Origin: Lachnospiraceae bacterium
GTDB lineage: Bacteria; Bacillota; Clostridia; Lachnospirales; Lachnospiraceae
Assembly: GCA_016287675.1 (NCBI GenBank)
Contig: JAEFAR010000004.1
Coordinates: forward strand, 30,791-94,790
Direction: 5' to 3'
DNA length: 64,000 nucleotides
Both the position numbers and the translations under genes were made by a program. The notes under the pieces are model-generated. The model was not told where the DNA came from, did no database searches, and saw only the letters and a list, made by a program, of their open reading frames with translations. This document shows positions 25,013 to 34,256 of this stretch, in pieces (the stretch's first letter is position 1; every line of letters begins with the position of its first letter).

Positions 25013-27228
25013 CAACTAAGGGCTATATTTCAAAAATCATATACAGAAACGACGAAACAGGTTATACAGTCATGACGGTCGAAACAGAAAACGATGAGGT
25101 TTGCTGCGTAGGCGTCATGGCTGTTTTTGATGAGGGAGAATACGTGGAAGTGGAGGGAGAAAGCGTTTTTCACCCTCAATACGGTGACCAGATCCGTGTT
25201 TCGTCAATTACAGCCGTTGAACCCACGGATGCCCAGGACATGGAGCGTTATCTGGCAAGCGGTGCCATTGTGGGTATAGGAGCCGGTCTTGCAAAAAGGA
25301 TCGTGAAGAAGTTCGGAGACGACACCTTCCGCATCATGGACGAAGAGCCGGAAAGGCTCGCCGAGGTAAAAGGCATCAGCGAAGCCGGAGCACTCAGGAT
25401 AGCTGAGCAGTTTGCAAAAAAACACGAGCTCAGAAATGCAATGGTCTATCTGCAGAAATTCGGTATCTCAAATGCATTGGCAGTGAAGATCTACTCCTAT
25501 TACGGAGAAAAGATGTATTCCGTGATACGGGACAATCCCTACAGGCTTGCGGAAGACATTACCGGAGTGGGCTTCAAGTCTGCGGACGAGATCGCTATGC
25601 GTGCGGGGCTTTCTCCCGACGACGATTTCAGGGTGCGTGCCGCCCTGTTCTACACCCTTTCTCAAAGTACAGGTTCGGGACATGTGTATTTGCCCGAGTC
25701 GGAGCTCTGCGAAAAAACCGCGGAAATGATCCCTGCGGAAGAAGAACAGATGAAGAGACAGCTGACACAGCTGTTTTTGGATCACAAGATAGTGATAAAA
25801 GAAGAGGAGACGAGAAACGTTTACATCTCATCTCTTTATTATATGGAACTTAACACAGCCAGAATGCTGTGTGATCTGAACTGTAAGTTCAATGTTGAAG
25901 AGAAGCTGATAAACGATCGCATACAGGGAGTTACGAAGGATCTTGACATTGAACTGGACGAGCTTCAGAGGACAGCTGTTACGGAAGCCGTAAAGAACGG
26001 CGTGTTCATTCTTACCGGTGGTCCCGGAACAGGAAAGACCACTACCATAAATGCCATCATCCGTTTCTTTGAACGTGAAGGAATGGATGTTCTTCTTGCC
26101 GCTCCCACCGGACGTGCCGCAAAACGTATGTCTGAAACCACAGGGAAGGAAGCCAAGACCATACACAGACTGCTGGAACTTCAGAAGAAGCCTGATGACA
26201 GCGTGACTTCGGGAGTTCTGGATTTTGCAAGAAATGAGACCAACCCTCTGGAAACGGATGTGATGATCGTGGATGAGGTGTCCATGGTGGACATTTCCCT
26301 GATCCACGCTCTTCTTAAGGCGATTACTGTGGGAACAAGAGTGATCTTTGTGGGAGATGTGAACCAGCTTCCCAGTGTAGGACCCGGTAATGTCCTCAAG
26401 GATATGATCGCTTCTGAGAGGTTCAACACCGTAAAGCTGGAAAAGATCTTCCGTCAGGCCGCCGAAAGTTCCATCATCGTAAATGCCCACAAGATCAACA
26501 AGGGAGAGAGCATTTCTCTTGACAATAAGGAAAACAACGATTTCTTCTTCCTGGAAAGAAGAGACGTAAATGCCATAGTGGAAGGCGTTATCTACCTGGT
26601 TCAGACCAAGATCTCGAAGTTTGCGGGGGTCTCGCCCTTTGAAGTACAGGTGCTGACACCCATGAAAGCCGGGGAACTGGGCTGTGAGAGGCTGAATCTC
26701 ACTCTGCAGAACACTTTGAACCCCGGAGAGAGAGGAAAGGCGGAAAAAGTCTTTGACAACGGGAAGGTCTTCCGTGAAGGCGACAAGGTAATGCAGATCA
26801 AAAACGATTACCAGCTTGAATGGACGATAAAAAGCCGGAGAGGCATAGTTGTGGATTCCGGAACCGGAGTCTTTAACGGAGACTGCGGTATCATAAGAAG
26901 CATAGATCTTCCGGCCGAAAAGATAACCGTGGAATTTGAAGAAGGAAGGCTTGTGGACTACTCATTTTCACAGCACGATGAACTGACGCTGGCCTATGCG
27001 GTTACGATACACAAATCCCAGGGAAGCGAATACCCTGCTGTAGTCATGCCGCTTCTCTCCGGACCGCCTATGCTTTTTAACCGTAATGTTTTGTATACGG
27101 CGGTGACAAGGGCAAAAAAGTGTGTTACAATTATCGGAAGTTCCGACACAGTGAAAATGATGATCAGAAACACTATGGAACAAAAAAGATACTCCGGGCT
27201 CGAAAGAGCGATCCGGGAAGTACAATAA
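25009..27228 (+). CDS. recD2: ATP-dependent RecD2-type DNA helicase
   Basis: SF1B 5'-3' helicase of the RecD2 group, acting in DNA repair independently of RecBC. 739 residues: N-terminal OB-like and helix-hairpin-helix region (VGIGAGLAKRIVKKFG near 85, VKGISEAGA near 120), Walker A LTGGPGTGKTTT near 337, DEVSMVD Walker B near 422, VGDVNQLPSVGPG near 446, and the C-terminal VTIHKSQGSEYPAVVMP near 664 with YTAVTRAKK. Start overlaps the previous stop. Confidence 0.94.
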   Translation: MTTKGYISKIIYRNDETGYTVMTVETENDEVCCVGVMAVFDEGEYVEVEGESVFHPQYGDQIRVSSITAVEPTDAQDMERYLASGAIVGIGAGLAKRIVKKFGDDTFRIMDEEPERLAEVKGISEAGALRIAEQFAKKHELRNAMVYLQKFGISNALAVKIYSYYGEKMYSVIRDNPYRLAEDITGVGFKSADEIAMRAGLSPDDDFRVRAALFYTLSQSTGSGHVYLPESELCEKTAEMIPAEEEQMKRQLTQLFLDHKIVIKEEETRNVYISSLYYMELNTARMLCDLNCKFNVEEKLINDRIQGVTKDLDIELDELQRTAVTEAVKNGVFILTGGPGTGKTTTINAIIRFFEREGMDVLLAAPTGRAAKRMSETTGKEAKTIHRLLELQKKPDDSVTSGVLDFARNETNPLETDVMIVDEVSMVDISLIHALLKAITVGTRVIFVGDVNQLPSVGPGNVLKDMIASERFNTVKLEKIFRQAAESSIIVNAHKINKGESISLDNKENNDFFFLERRDVNAIVEGVIYLVQTKISKFAGVSPFEVQVLTPMKAGELGCERLNLTLQNTLNPGERGKAEKVFDNGKVFREGDKVMQIKNDYQLEWTIKSRRGIVVDSGTGVFNGDCGIIRSIDLPAEKITVEFEEGRLVDYSFSQHDELTLAYAVTIHKSQGSEYPAVVMPLLSGPPMLFNRNVLYTAVTRAKKCVTIIGSSDTVKMMIRNTMEQKRYSGLERAIREVQ

Positions 27229-27245
27229 AAAGGAGAGGTAGTTAC

Positions 27246-28163
27246 ATGAACAAGACAGCATTGGTGATCATGGCGGCAGGAATGGGAAGCCGTTACGGCG
27301 GAGGGATCAAACAGCTTGAACACGTGGGAACGTCGGGAGAGATCATTATGGAGTATTCCATCTATGACGCTCTTAAGGCGGGCTTTGACAAGATCGTGTT
27401 CATTACAAGAAGAGATCTTTATGATGAGTTTAAGAAGATAATCAAGCCTGTGATAGCAGAAAAGGCAGAGGTTGAGTACGTTTTTCAGGAACTTGACAAT
27501 GTGCCGGAAGGGTTTAAGATCCCTGACGGAAGAACAAAACCCTGGGGTACCGGACACGCGGTTCTTTCCTGCCTGGGCAAGGTAAATGAGCCCTTTGCGG
27601 TGATCAATGCCGATGACTATTACGGAAGCGAAGCCTTCAAAGTAATGCATGACTATCTTGCAAAGGTGGATGTAAATGCCAGACCCATGACATTCTCCAT
27701 GGTCGGTTTCGTTCTCGGAAACACCCTGAGCGATAACGGTAAGGTCACCAGAGGGGCATGTAAAGTGGGGGCAGACGGAAAGCTTCTTTCGGTACATGAA
27801 AGATTTGAGATCTATAAAGACGGTGATGTTGCAAGGGCTAAGGACAGGGACGGAAATCCCATTGAGATCCCCCTTGATGCGCCCGTGTCCATGAACATGT
27901 GGGGCTGCACTCCCGCTTTTCTTGAGGAATTAAATAAAGGCTTTGGCGATTTCCTTAAAGGCATAGGAGGAAATGAGCTCAAGGCAGAATATCTCCTCCC
28001 CGAGATCATAGGAAAGATGGTTACGGATGGCATCGCTACGGTTGACGTTTTGAAGAGCAGCGACAAGTGGTTCGGAGTGACCTATAAAGAAGACAAGCCC
28101 TTTGTGGTGGAGTCCTTCAGAAAACTCTGTGATATGGGAGTTTATCCCGAGGCTCTTTTCTGA
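27246..28163 (+). CDS. Nucleotidyltransferase (sugar-phosphate NTP transferase fold)
   Basis: Start ATG 27246 follows an AGGAGAGG ribosome site; the longer open frame reaches back into recD2. 305 residues with the nucleotide-binding loop MAAGMGSRYGGGIKQL at 10-25, GTGHAV near 101 and the metal-binding Asp in VINADDYYG near 121. It resembles glucose-1-phosphate uridylyl/thymidylyltransferases but the exact sugar cannot be called. Confidence 0.8.
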   Translation: MNKTALVIMAAGMGSRYGGGIKQLEHVGTSGEIIMEYSIYDALKAGFDKIVFITRRDLYDEFKKIIKPVIAEKAEVEYVFQELDNVPEGFKIPDGRTKPWGTGHAVLSCLGKVNEPFAVINADDYYGSEAFKVMHDYLAKVDVNARPMTFSMVGFVLGNTLSDNGKVTRGACKVGADGKLLSVHERFEIYKDGDVARAKDRDGNPIEIPLDAPVSMNMWGCTPAFLEELNKGFGDFLKGIGGNELKAEYLLPEIIGKMVTDGIATVDVLKSSDKWFGVTYKEDKPFVVESFRKLCDMGVYPEALF

Positions 28164-28195
28164 CAGGCATAGAGTGTTAAGTTTTTATTATTTCC

Positions 28196-28224
28196 TTGAA
28201 GAAATCGCCTTTATGTAGTAAAAT
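28196..28224 (+). promoter_or_regulatory. Promoter placing comF start at or next to the transcription start
   Basis: TTGAAG at 28196-28201, 17-base spacer, TAAAAT at 28219-28224. The expected start of transcription near 28231 is two bases before the comF ATG, and no ribosome site precedes that ATG, so a leaderless mRNA is predicted. Confidence 0.65.
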
Positions 28225-28232
28225 ATCAGCAG

Positions 28233-28937
28233 ATGTATATGCTTGATTATTTATTTCCCGTATGTTGTCCGATTTGTCAGAAACCTGTCGTTCCGAAAGG
28301 CGGATTTCTGCATGAGGAGTGCAAAAGGAAGATCAGATTAATAGAGACACCTTTTTGCCTGAAGTGCGGGAGAAAAATAAAGGATGAGGGCGATGAGCTC
28401 TGTTCATCCTGCAGATCCGAGGCTTTTGCCTTTGATGCGGGCAGATGCACCTTTGTTTATCATTCCGGAATCGGAGAGGCGATCAAGTGGGTGAAAGAAG
28501 AAGGAACCCGCGAATTTGTCGATTTTTTCGGAAGAACAGCTGCGGAAAGACACAGCAGTTTCATTGAGGCCGTAAGGCCGGAAGTCATTGTTCCCGTTCC
28601 CATGGACAGTAAGAAGGAAAGGATCAGAGGCTTCAATCAATCGGAACTGATCGCTGAAAGCCTTTCCGAGCATATAAATGTTCCTGTGAAAGGGCTTTTA
28701 AGTAAGGTCGGAAAAACAAAAGATCAGAAAAGACTTAACAGGCAGCAGCGGGCTCAGAATCTCGCTAAGGTCTTTAATGTGGCGGATGGCTGCGACAGAA
28801 TGCCCGAGAGGGTACTGATCGTGGACGACATCTTTACCACCGGTAGTACGGTAAATGCCTGTGCAATGGCTTTGAAAAAAGCCGGAGTCAAAAAAGTCTG
28901 TTTTATATGCATTGCAGCGGGGACTGCAGATGATTGA
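28233..28937 (+). CDS. comFC: ComF family phosphoribosyltransferase-like protein
   Basis: DNA-uptake associated ComFC protein. An N-terminal zinc finger (CCPICQ at 11-16; CLKCGRK...CSSC near 47-63) precedes a phosphoribosyltransferase domain with the PRPP loop VLIVDDIFTTGSTVNA near 190-205. 234 residues. ATG 28233 or the in-frame ATG 28239 could be the start; neither has a Shine-Dalgarno. The next gene is YvyF-like, the same order as in Bacillus subtilis. Confidence 0.9.
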   Translation: MYMLDYLFPVCCPICQKPVVPKGGFLHEECKRKIRLIETPFCLKCGRKIKDEGDELCSSCRSEAFAFDAGRCTFVYHSGIGEAIKWVKEEGTREFVDFFGRTAAERHSSFIEAVRPEVIVPVPMDSKKERIRGFNQSELIAESLSEHINVPVKGLLSKVGKTKDQKRLNRQQRAQNLAKVFNVADGCDRMPERVLIVDDIFTTGSTVNACAMALKKAGVKKVCFICIAAGTADD

Positions 28938-28980
28938 TCTTTTGAAGTCACAGAAAAAACATACGAAAGGGTGATGACTT

Positions 28981-29388
28981 ATGGAGATGAAGAATTGTGC
29001 ACATTGCGGTAAGATGTTTACTTACATCGGCGGACCGCCGCTCTGCCAGGCGTGCATGAAGAAACTGGATGAAAAGTTCGAGGAAGTAAAGAAGTACGTT
29101 TACGATAATCCGGGCTGCGGAATCCAGGAGGTTTGTGACGCAATGGACGTTACTTCCGCCCAGATCAGAAAATGGATCAGAGAAGAGCGCCTTGCTTTTG
29201 CGGAAAGCTCCGATGTTGCGATCAACTGTGAAAAGTGCGGAAAGAGGATCCTTACAGGTCGTTTCTGCGATAACTGTAAGCGAGAGATGATGAATCAGCT
29301 CGGAAATGCAAGCAGGAAACCTGAGGTTAAGAAGCCGGAACCCAAGAAACAGTCCGACGGAAACAAGATGAGATTCCTGGACACATGA
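28981..29388 (+). CDS. yvyF: YvyF-like flagellar operon protein (zinc ribbon + HTH)
   Basis: 135 residues of the family found in flagellar operons of Firmicutes. Two Cys pairs near the start (CAHCG, CQAC) and two further on (CEKCG, CDNC) look like zinc ribbons; between them lies a predicted winged-helix stretch GIQEVCDAMDVTSAQIRKWI. The tail is Lys/Pro rich. In B. subtilis flgM follows; here a terminator follows and no flgM is next to it. Confidence 0.82.
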   Translation: MEMKNCAHCGKMFTYIGGPPLCQACMKKLDEKFEEVKKYVYDNPGCGIQEVCDAMDVTSAQIRKWIREERLAFAESSDVAINCEKCGKRILTGRFCDNCKREMMNQLGNASRKPEVKKPEPKKQSDGNKMRFLDT

Positions 29389-29395
29389 TGATCAC

Positions 29396-29422
29396 AGAGC
29401 CACGTTTATACGTGGCTCTTTT
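29396..29422 (+). terminator. Intrinsic terminator after yvyF-like gene
   Basis: AGAGCCACG (29396-29404) pairs with CGTGGCTCT (29411-29419) around a six-base loop, followed by TTT. Confidence 0.9.
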
Positions 29423-29449
29423 AAAAATTCAGGGCATTAGGGGACAAAC

Positions 29450-30004
29450 ATGGAACACAAGATGAGGATCGTCAGGTCCAAAAGAAAGACTGTAGTCATA
29501 CAGATCACCGCAGATGGGGAGATTGTTGCCAGAGCGCCCCGTTTCATGTCGGAAAAGGAAATAATCAGATTTGCGGAAAAGCATGGAGAGTGGATCGAAA
29601 AGAATCTGGCAAAGATCCTGGCAGACAGGGAAAATGCAGAGCCCGCTTTTTCGGATGATGAGCTCAGAAGTCTGATAAAGAAAGCAAGACTGGTGATCCC
29701 GGAAAAGGTCGCCTATTACTCCGAATGTATGGGTGTCAGCTGGGGAAAGATCAGTATCAGACATCAGTCCACCATATGGGGGAGCTGCAGCATTAAGGGA
29801 AATCTCAGTTTCAACTGCCTTCTGATGCTGATGCCGGAGTCCGTACTGGATTACGTGATAGTGCATGAGCTTGCTCACAGGATACAGATGAATCATTCAA
29901 AGGTCTTTTGGGCAGAAGTGGAGAAAGTGATCCCCGATTACAGAAAGAGAAGGGACTGGCTGAAAAGAGAAGGCGGAAAGTACCTGAACAGAATAAGAAA
30001 ATAA
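29450..30004 (+). CDS. YgjP-like metallopeptidase domain protein (DUF45)
   Basis: 184-residue cytoplasmic protein. The zinc-binding HELAH at about 143-147, with a further His in QMNHSKVFW, and the preceding STIWGSCS...LSFNCLLMLMP are hallmarks of the YgjP/DUF45 group. Biological substrate unknown for the family. Single gene between two terminators. Confidence 0.88.
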   Translation: MEHKMRIVRSKRKTVVIQITADGEIVARAPRFMSEKEIIRFAEKHGEWIEKNLAKILADRENAEPAFSDDELRSLIKKARLVIPEKVAYYSECMGVSWGKISIRHQSTIWGSCSIKGNLSFNCLLMLMPESVLDYVIVHELAHRIQMNHSKVFWAEVEKVIPDYRKRRDWLKREGGKYLNRIRK

Positions 30005-30006
30005 AA

Positions 30007-30032
30007 GAAGCGGCCTCAAGCCGCTTCTTTTT
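30007..30032. terminator. Bidirectional terminator between YgjP-like and CvfB genes
   Basis: GAAGCGGC (30007-30014) pairs with GCCGCTTC (30020-30027), with T-run on the right and A-run on the left, so it serves both convergent genes. Confidence 0.92.
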
Positions 30033-30037
30033 GTCTG

Positions 30038-30916
30038 TCAGATCTCAACTCTTGTGATTCCCTCATCGGATATCACGATCCTGCCTTCCTTTTGAAGGTG
30101 TCCGATGGCACGCTTGAAGGCGTTTTTGCTGAGGCCGAACTTTGCAAGGATCAGCTCGGGAGAAGTCTTGTCGTGATAGGGAAGGAAGCCTCCTGCCGCG
30201 CACAGAAGATCGTAGATCTTTTCACCGTCCGTGCCGAGTTCAATGTAGGCTTTTTCACGGAGAGCCAGCTCGAGACGTCCGTCTTCAAGCACCTTTGCCA
30301 CATGGGCGGAAACAGTCATTCCGGGAAGTACCTTTTCAAAGAGACGATGCTTAGGGATCATCGCTGAGTACCTGTCGTCGATGGCGATGTAAGCACCGAA
30401 GTTTTCAATGAGCTCGTAGCAAAGGCCGTTTACGATGTCGTCCTTTTTATAGGGTGATGCTGATTGCAGCATCTTGTAGACCCTCATGGTGCCGCAGAGT
30501 CTCCCTGATTTGTCCGTATAAAGAGAAACCAGGACTTCGTCTCCTTTTTTTACACGATAGGTCTGTTCTTTAAAGGGCAGGAAAAGATCCTTTACAAGTC
30601 CCCAGTCAAGAAAAGCTCCGATCTGTGTCACGTCCTTTACCGTAAGGCGTTTCACTTCTCCCATCAAAAGCTTGGGAGTGGTGACGGTGGCAATGGGTCT
30701 GTCGGATGAATCTTTGTAGACAAAGACCTTTACAATGTCATTCTGTTTTAATCCCGCTGCTTCTTTTCTCGGAAGCAGGATGTTTTTTGAATCAATGGTT
30801 TCGTTTTCGGGAAGTTCTCCGAAAGAAGGGTTTTCAACACCCTCGAATGTGAGATAAGCTCCGTGTTCGGCAAGTTTTGCCACACGCAGGTTCTGAATGC
30901 GTCCTAAATAAAACAT
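30038..30916 (-). CDS. cvfB: S1-like RNA-binding protein CvfB
   Basis: 292 residues made of consecutive S1/OB-type domains and a C-terminal winged helix, as in Staphylococcus CvfB (YitL in Bacillus), an RNA-binding regulator of virulence and mRNA processing. The second S1 repeat is recognisable as VTQIGAFLDWGLVKDLFLPF near 95-114, the third as ENFGAYIAIDDRYSAMIPK near 168. The C-terminal KFGLSKNAFKRAIGHLQKEGRI is the winged helix. Divergent from the CPBP gene. Confidence 0.88.
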   Translation of the reverse strand: MFYLGRIQNLRVAKLAEHGAYLTFEGVENPSFGELPENETIDSKNILLPRKEAAGLKQNDIVKVFVYKDSSDRPIATVTTPKLLMGEVKRLTVKDVTQIGAFLDWGLVKDLFLPFKEQTYRVKKGDEVLVSLYTDKSGRLCGTMRVYKMLQSASPYKKDDIVNGLCYELIENFGAYIAIDDRYSAMIPKHRLFEKVLPGMTVSAHVAKVLEDGRLELALREKAYIELGTDGEKIYDLLCAAGGFLPYHDKTSPELILAKFGLSKNAFKRAIGHLQKEGRIVISDEGITRVEI

Positions 30917-31109
30917 AGTTTGTCCGTCCTCTTTTGTATTTTTGTCAGTGAGTTATAACATGTCTCTTTCTGTTTGTCAAGCGGGAGTTTTGAATCGGTC
31001 TCTTGATGCAGGATTTTAGAATGAGTTTACATTTATTTTTGTTGAAAAAGGAGAATGCCTGTCTTACAATTATAATGTTTTATCGATAAATACAATGAGG
31101 TGGTTTGCG

Positions 31110-32246
31110 TTGAATACGGTTACGGATCAGAAAAAAATCGATTACATTAACATTGCTCTTCTTGTCACATTTATTCTGATGACCGCGGTACAGCTGATCG
31201 CAAGTTTTGTGCCCGGGGCGTCAAAGCTTTTTGAGAATTTTGCCGTTAACATCATTCTGAGCCAGGGGATCACGATCCTGCCGGTGATCATTATTTTCAG
31301 ATATCTGGGTCTTCGGGTAACGAAGGAGATCCGAATAAAAAAGATCAAAGGATCCAACATTGCCCTTTCGATCTTATTGGCTTTTCTGCTGCAGCCTGTT
31401 TTGAATTTCGTAAATGCACTTTCTCTTTGCTTCACCAACAATGAAACAAGTGAGATGATCCTGAATGTTTCCGAGCAGCTCCCTTTCTTTGCGGCTGTTC
31501 TCCTGGTGGCTGTTCTTCCTGCCATAGTTGAGGAAACACTTTTTCGGGGTGTTGTGTATCAGAATTACAAAAAAGCAGGCATAGGAAAAGCGGTCCTTTT
31601 GTCAGCTTTGATCTTTGGCCTGTTTCACGGAAACCTGAACCAGTTTACCTATGCCTTTGTAATGGGGATGATCATGATCTACCTTATAGAGGCTTCCGGA
31701 TCCATCGTATCCTCAATGATAGTGCATTTTATCACAAATGTGATCCCGGTCTGTTCCATCTATGCCCTGCCTGTTCTGTATGAGGCGCTGAAGAGCAGCG
31801 TCAAGATCTATGAAGAGCTGGGCATGACATCCATGAAAGAGACCATCGAGTACAATATCGGAGACCTGTCTCTCACGGGGCAGGAATGGATGAGACAGCT
31901 GCTGGAAGAATCCGAAAAGATCGATCTTAATCCGGGCATAGTCATAATGAACTACCTGCCTTCCGCTTTGATCTTCGGCACTCTGGCATGGCTGGTCATC
32001 AAGGTTATTGCACGAAACAGCGGAAACTGGGATCGGTTCAGGGTTGTTTTCCTCGGAGAGGATTCCGTTCCGGTGGAAAAAGAGTCCAAGGGACCTTACA
32101 CTACCGAGAGCACCACGGATCTGGACGAAATGGAAGGAGACAGTTCCTTAAGCCTTCTGACTATTCCGCTGATGGTTACTCTGGCAATGGGAGTGGTCAT
32201 GATATTTGTTTATGAAACTTTGAAAATGTTACCCAGGTTGAAGTGA
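31110..32246 (+). CDS. CPBP family intramembrane metalloprotease
   Basis: Membrane protease of the CAAX-processing/bacteriocin-processing family, with about seven to eight hydrophobic segments. Motif 1 is EETLFRG near residue 153 (EExxxR) and motif 2 FGLFHGN near 176, supplying the catalytic Glu and His. Start choice: GAGGTGG at 31097-31103 lies six bases before TTG 31110, whereas the upstream ATG 31095 has no ribosome site and overlaps that element. Length is 378 residues from TTG or 383 from ATG. Target unknown. Confidence 0.85.
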   Translation: MNTVTDQKKIDYINIALLVTFILMTAVQLIASFVPGASKLFENFAVNIILSQGITILPVIIIFRYLGLRVTKEIRIKKIKGSNIALSILLAFLLQPVLNFVNALSLCFTNNETSEMILNVSEQLPFFAAVLLVAVLPAIVEETLFRGVVYQNYKKAGIGKAVLLSALIFGLFHGNLNQFTYAFVMGMIMIYLIEASGSIVSSMIVHFITNVIPVCSIYALPVLYEALKSSVKIYEELGMTSMKETIEYNIGDLSLTGQEWMRQLLEESEKIDLNPGIVIMNYLPSALIFGTLAWLVIKVIARNSGNWDRFRVVFLGEDSVPVEKESKGPYTTESTTDLDEMEGDSSLSLLTIPLMVTLAMGVVMIFVYETLKMLPRLK

Positions 32247-32270
32247 TTACATGATTGAAAGGAGAATTAC

Positions 32271-33185
32271 ATGAGAGACTTGATCATTATCGGAAGCGGT
32301 CCTGCGGGACTCACTGCTGCCATATACGCAAAAAGAGCCGAGCTTGATTGCATAGTTATTGAAAAGGAAGCGATCAGCGGCGGTCAGATCATCAATACAA
32401 CGGAGATCGACAATTATCCCGGACTTTATCATATGGGAGGCTTTGACCTCGGAATGAAGTTCAGAGAGCACGCAGATGCTCTGGGAGCAGAGTTTGTGGA
32501 AGGGAATGTGGTTGAATTCTCGAGAACAGACGAAAAGGTTACCGTAAAGCTTGAAAACGGGGAGGTTTACGAAGCAAAGACAGCGATAATCGCCGGCGGT
32601 GCAAAGCACAGACCTTTGGGCGTTCCGGGGGAGGATCGTCTGAGAGGCGCGGGAGTGTCCTATTGTGCAACCTGTGACGGTGCTTTCTTTAAGAAGAAGA
32701 TCACAGCTGTTAACGGCGGCGGAGATGTGGCTGTAGAGGATGCTCTTTTCTTAAGCAGACTTTGCGAAAAGGTCTACCTGATCCACAGAAGAGACGAATT
32801 CAGAGCAGCAAAGACCATTGTTACCGCAGCCAAGGCTGCGGCTAACATTGAGTTCGTGCTTGATTCCGTGATCACGGAGATCAAGGGGGAAAACAAGACC
32901 GAAGCCATCAGCGTAAAGAATGTTAAGACGGGTGAGACGAAGGATCTGGCTGTGGACGGTGTCTTCATAGCTGTCGGAATGCTTCCGGAGTCCGAAGTTT
33001 ACAAGGATGCGGTTAAGCTGGATGAAAAAGGCTACATCATCGCAGATGAAACGGGAAAGACTTCCGCACCCAATGTTTTTGCGGCAGGTGACATCCGTAC
33101 AAAGGCTCTGAGACAGGTGGTTACAGCCGCTGCAGACGGAGCCAATGCTGTAACAAGTGTTGAGAATTATCTTCATTCATTATAA
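32271..33185 (+). CDS. trxB: Thioredoxin reductase
   Basis: NADPH- and FAD-dependent reductase of thioredoxin, 304 residues, cytoplasmic. FAD-binding GSGPAGLTAA at 8-17, redox-active CATC near 134-137, NADP-binding NGGGDVAVEDA near 150 with HRRDEFRA, and the C-terminal FAAGD FAD contact. Good AAGGAG ribosome site. No thioredoxin gene is adjacent. Followed by a bidirectional terminator. Confidence 0.95.
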   Translation: MRDLIIIGSGPAGLTAAIYAKRAELDCIVIEKEAISGGQIINTTEIDNYPGLYHMGGFDLGMKFREHADALGAEFVEGNVVEFSRTDEKVTVKLENGEVYEAKTAIIAGGAKHRPLGVPGEDRLRGAGVSYCATCDGAFFKKKITAVNGGGDVAVEDALFLSRLCEKVYLIHRRDEFRAAKTIVTAAKAAANIEFVLDSVITEIKGENKTEAISVKNVKTGETKDLAVDGVFIAVGMLPESEVYKDAVKLDEKGYIIADETGKTSAPNVFAAGDIRTKALRQVVTAAADGANAVTSVENYLHSL

Positions 33186-33192
33186 AATGTAA

Positions 33193-33229
33193 AAAATTAA
33201 GTCACGGGTAACCCCCGTGACTTAATTTT
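33193..33229. terminator. Bidirectional terminator between trxB and fructokinase
   Basis: A perfect 16-base stem, AAAATTAAGTCACGGG against CCCGTGACTTAATTTT, with a five-base loop. T-rich ends on both strands serve both convergent genes. Confidence 0.93.
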
Positions 33230-33239
33230 CCGGTAAAGA

Positions 33240-34106
33240 TCACATCGCAAGTTCTGCCAGTTTTGCACAGCCCAGAATGCCCTGATCGTCATTCAGGCTT
33301 GCGGGAACGATGTAATCCTCAATGTTTTTGATCTCTTTGGTGTTAATGTATCCGTTAAGAAGCGAGACTGTTTTTTCTCTGATCAGAGGGAAAAGCTGCT
33401 CCTGATGCATCACTCCTCCCCCCAGCACGATCTTTTTGGGAGAAAGGATCATGATGTAATTGACCAGAGCTTTGGCGATGTATCCGGCTTCCAGTTCCCA
33501 GACTTGGGGAAGATCTTTGAGTTCTGCGGCTTTTTTGCCGTAGCGCTTTTCAATGGCGGGACCCGCCGCCAGACCTTCAAAACAGGTTTTATGGTAAGGG
33601 CAGTTACCCTCGAATCTGTCTTTGGGATCAAGGGAAAGCAGAATGTGACCTGCTTCCGGATGAAGCATTCCGTGAAGGAGCTTTCCGTTTGTCAGAACTC
33701 CCACACCAACTCCCGTTCCTATAGTGATGTAGATACCGTCCGAGATACCACGCATGCAGCCGAAGGAAGCTTCTCCCAGGGCAGCTGCGTTTACATCCGT
33801 GTCAAAACCGATGGGAACATTAAGGGCTTCCTTAAATGCTCCGAGGATGTTATAATTCCTCCACGCAAGTTTTGGAGTGGATGTGATGTATCCGTAGGTG
33901 GGAGATGTCTCATCAAGATCTGCCGGGCCGAAGGTTCCTATGCCCAAAGCATCGGGCTTTCTTTCCTTAAACCAGTCGATGAGGACAGGCATGGTTTTTT
34001 CGGGCTCCTCGGTGGGAAATGATGCTCTTTCGAGGACTTCACCCTTTTCGTTAATAACGGCAACAACCATTTTGGTGCCGCCTGCTTCAAGTGCGCCGTA
34101 AAGCAT
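33240..34106 (-). CDS. scrK: ROK family fructokinase
   Basis: Phosphorylates fructose to fructose-6-phosphate. 288 residues: phosphate loop ALEAGGTKMV at 5-14, catalytic Asp in FDTDVNAAALGEA near 103, TIGTGVGVGV near 127, and the zinc site HPEAGH...NCPYHKTCFEG near 148-176. The short zinc loop and overall match are those of bacterial ROK fructokinases (ScrK/YdhR). Single gene. Confidence 0.9.
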   Translation of the reverse strand: MLYGALEAGGTKMVVAVINEKGEVLERASFPTEEPEKTMPVLIDWFKERKPDALGIGTFGPADLDETSPTYGYITSTPKLAWRNYNILGAFKEALNVPIGFDTDVNAAALGEASFGCMRGISDGIYITIGTGVGVGVLTNGKLLHGMLHPEAGHILLSLDPKDRFEGNCPYHKTCFEGLAAGPAIEKRYGKKAAELKDLPQVWELEAGYIAKALVNYIMILSPKKIVLGGGVMHQEQLFPLIREKTVSLLNGYINTKEIKNIEDYIVPASLNDDQGILGCAKLAELAM

Positions 34107-34256
34107 AAAAGACTCCTTTTGATCAAGTTCGTGTTGAAAAATATTTCTTTCTGTCGTATTGTATCAAAAAGATCTTAAAATGACCACATCAATTAAATGT
34201 GAAATATAGTAAATCAGGAAAGGAACCGTCCTTTCGGACAGAGGTAGATCGTTATA

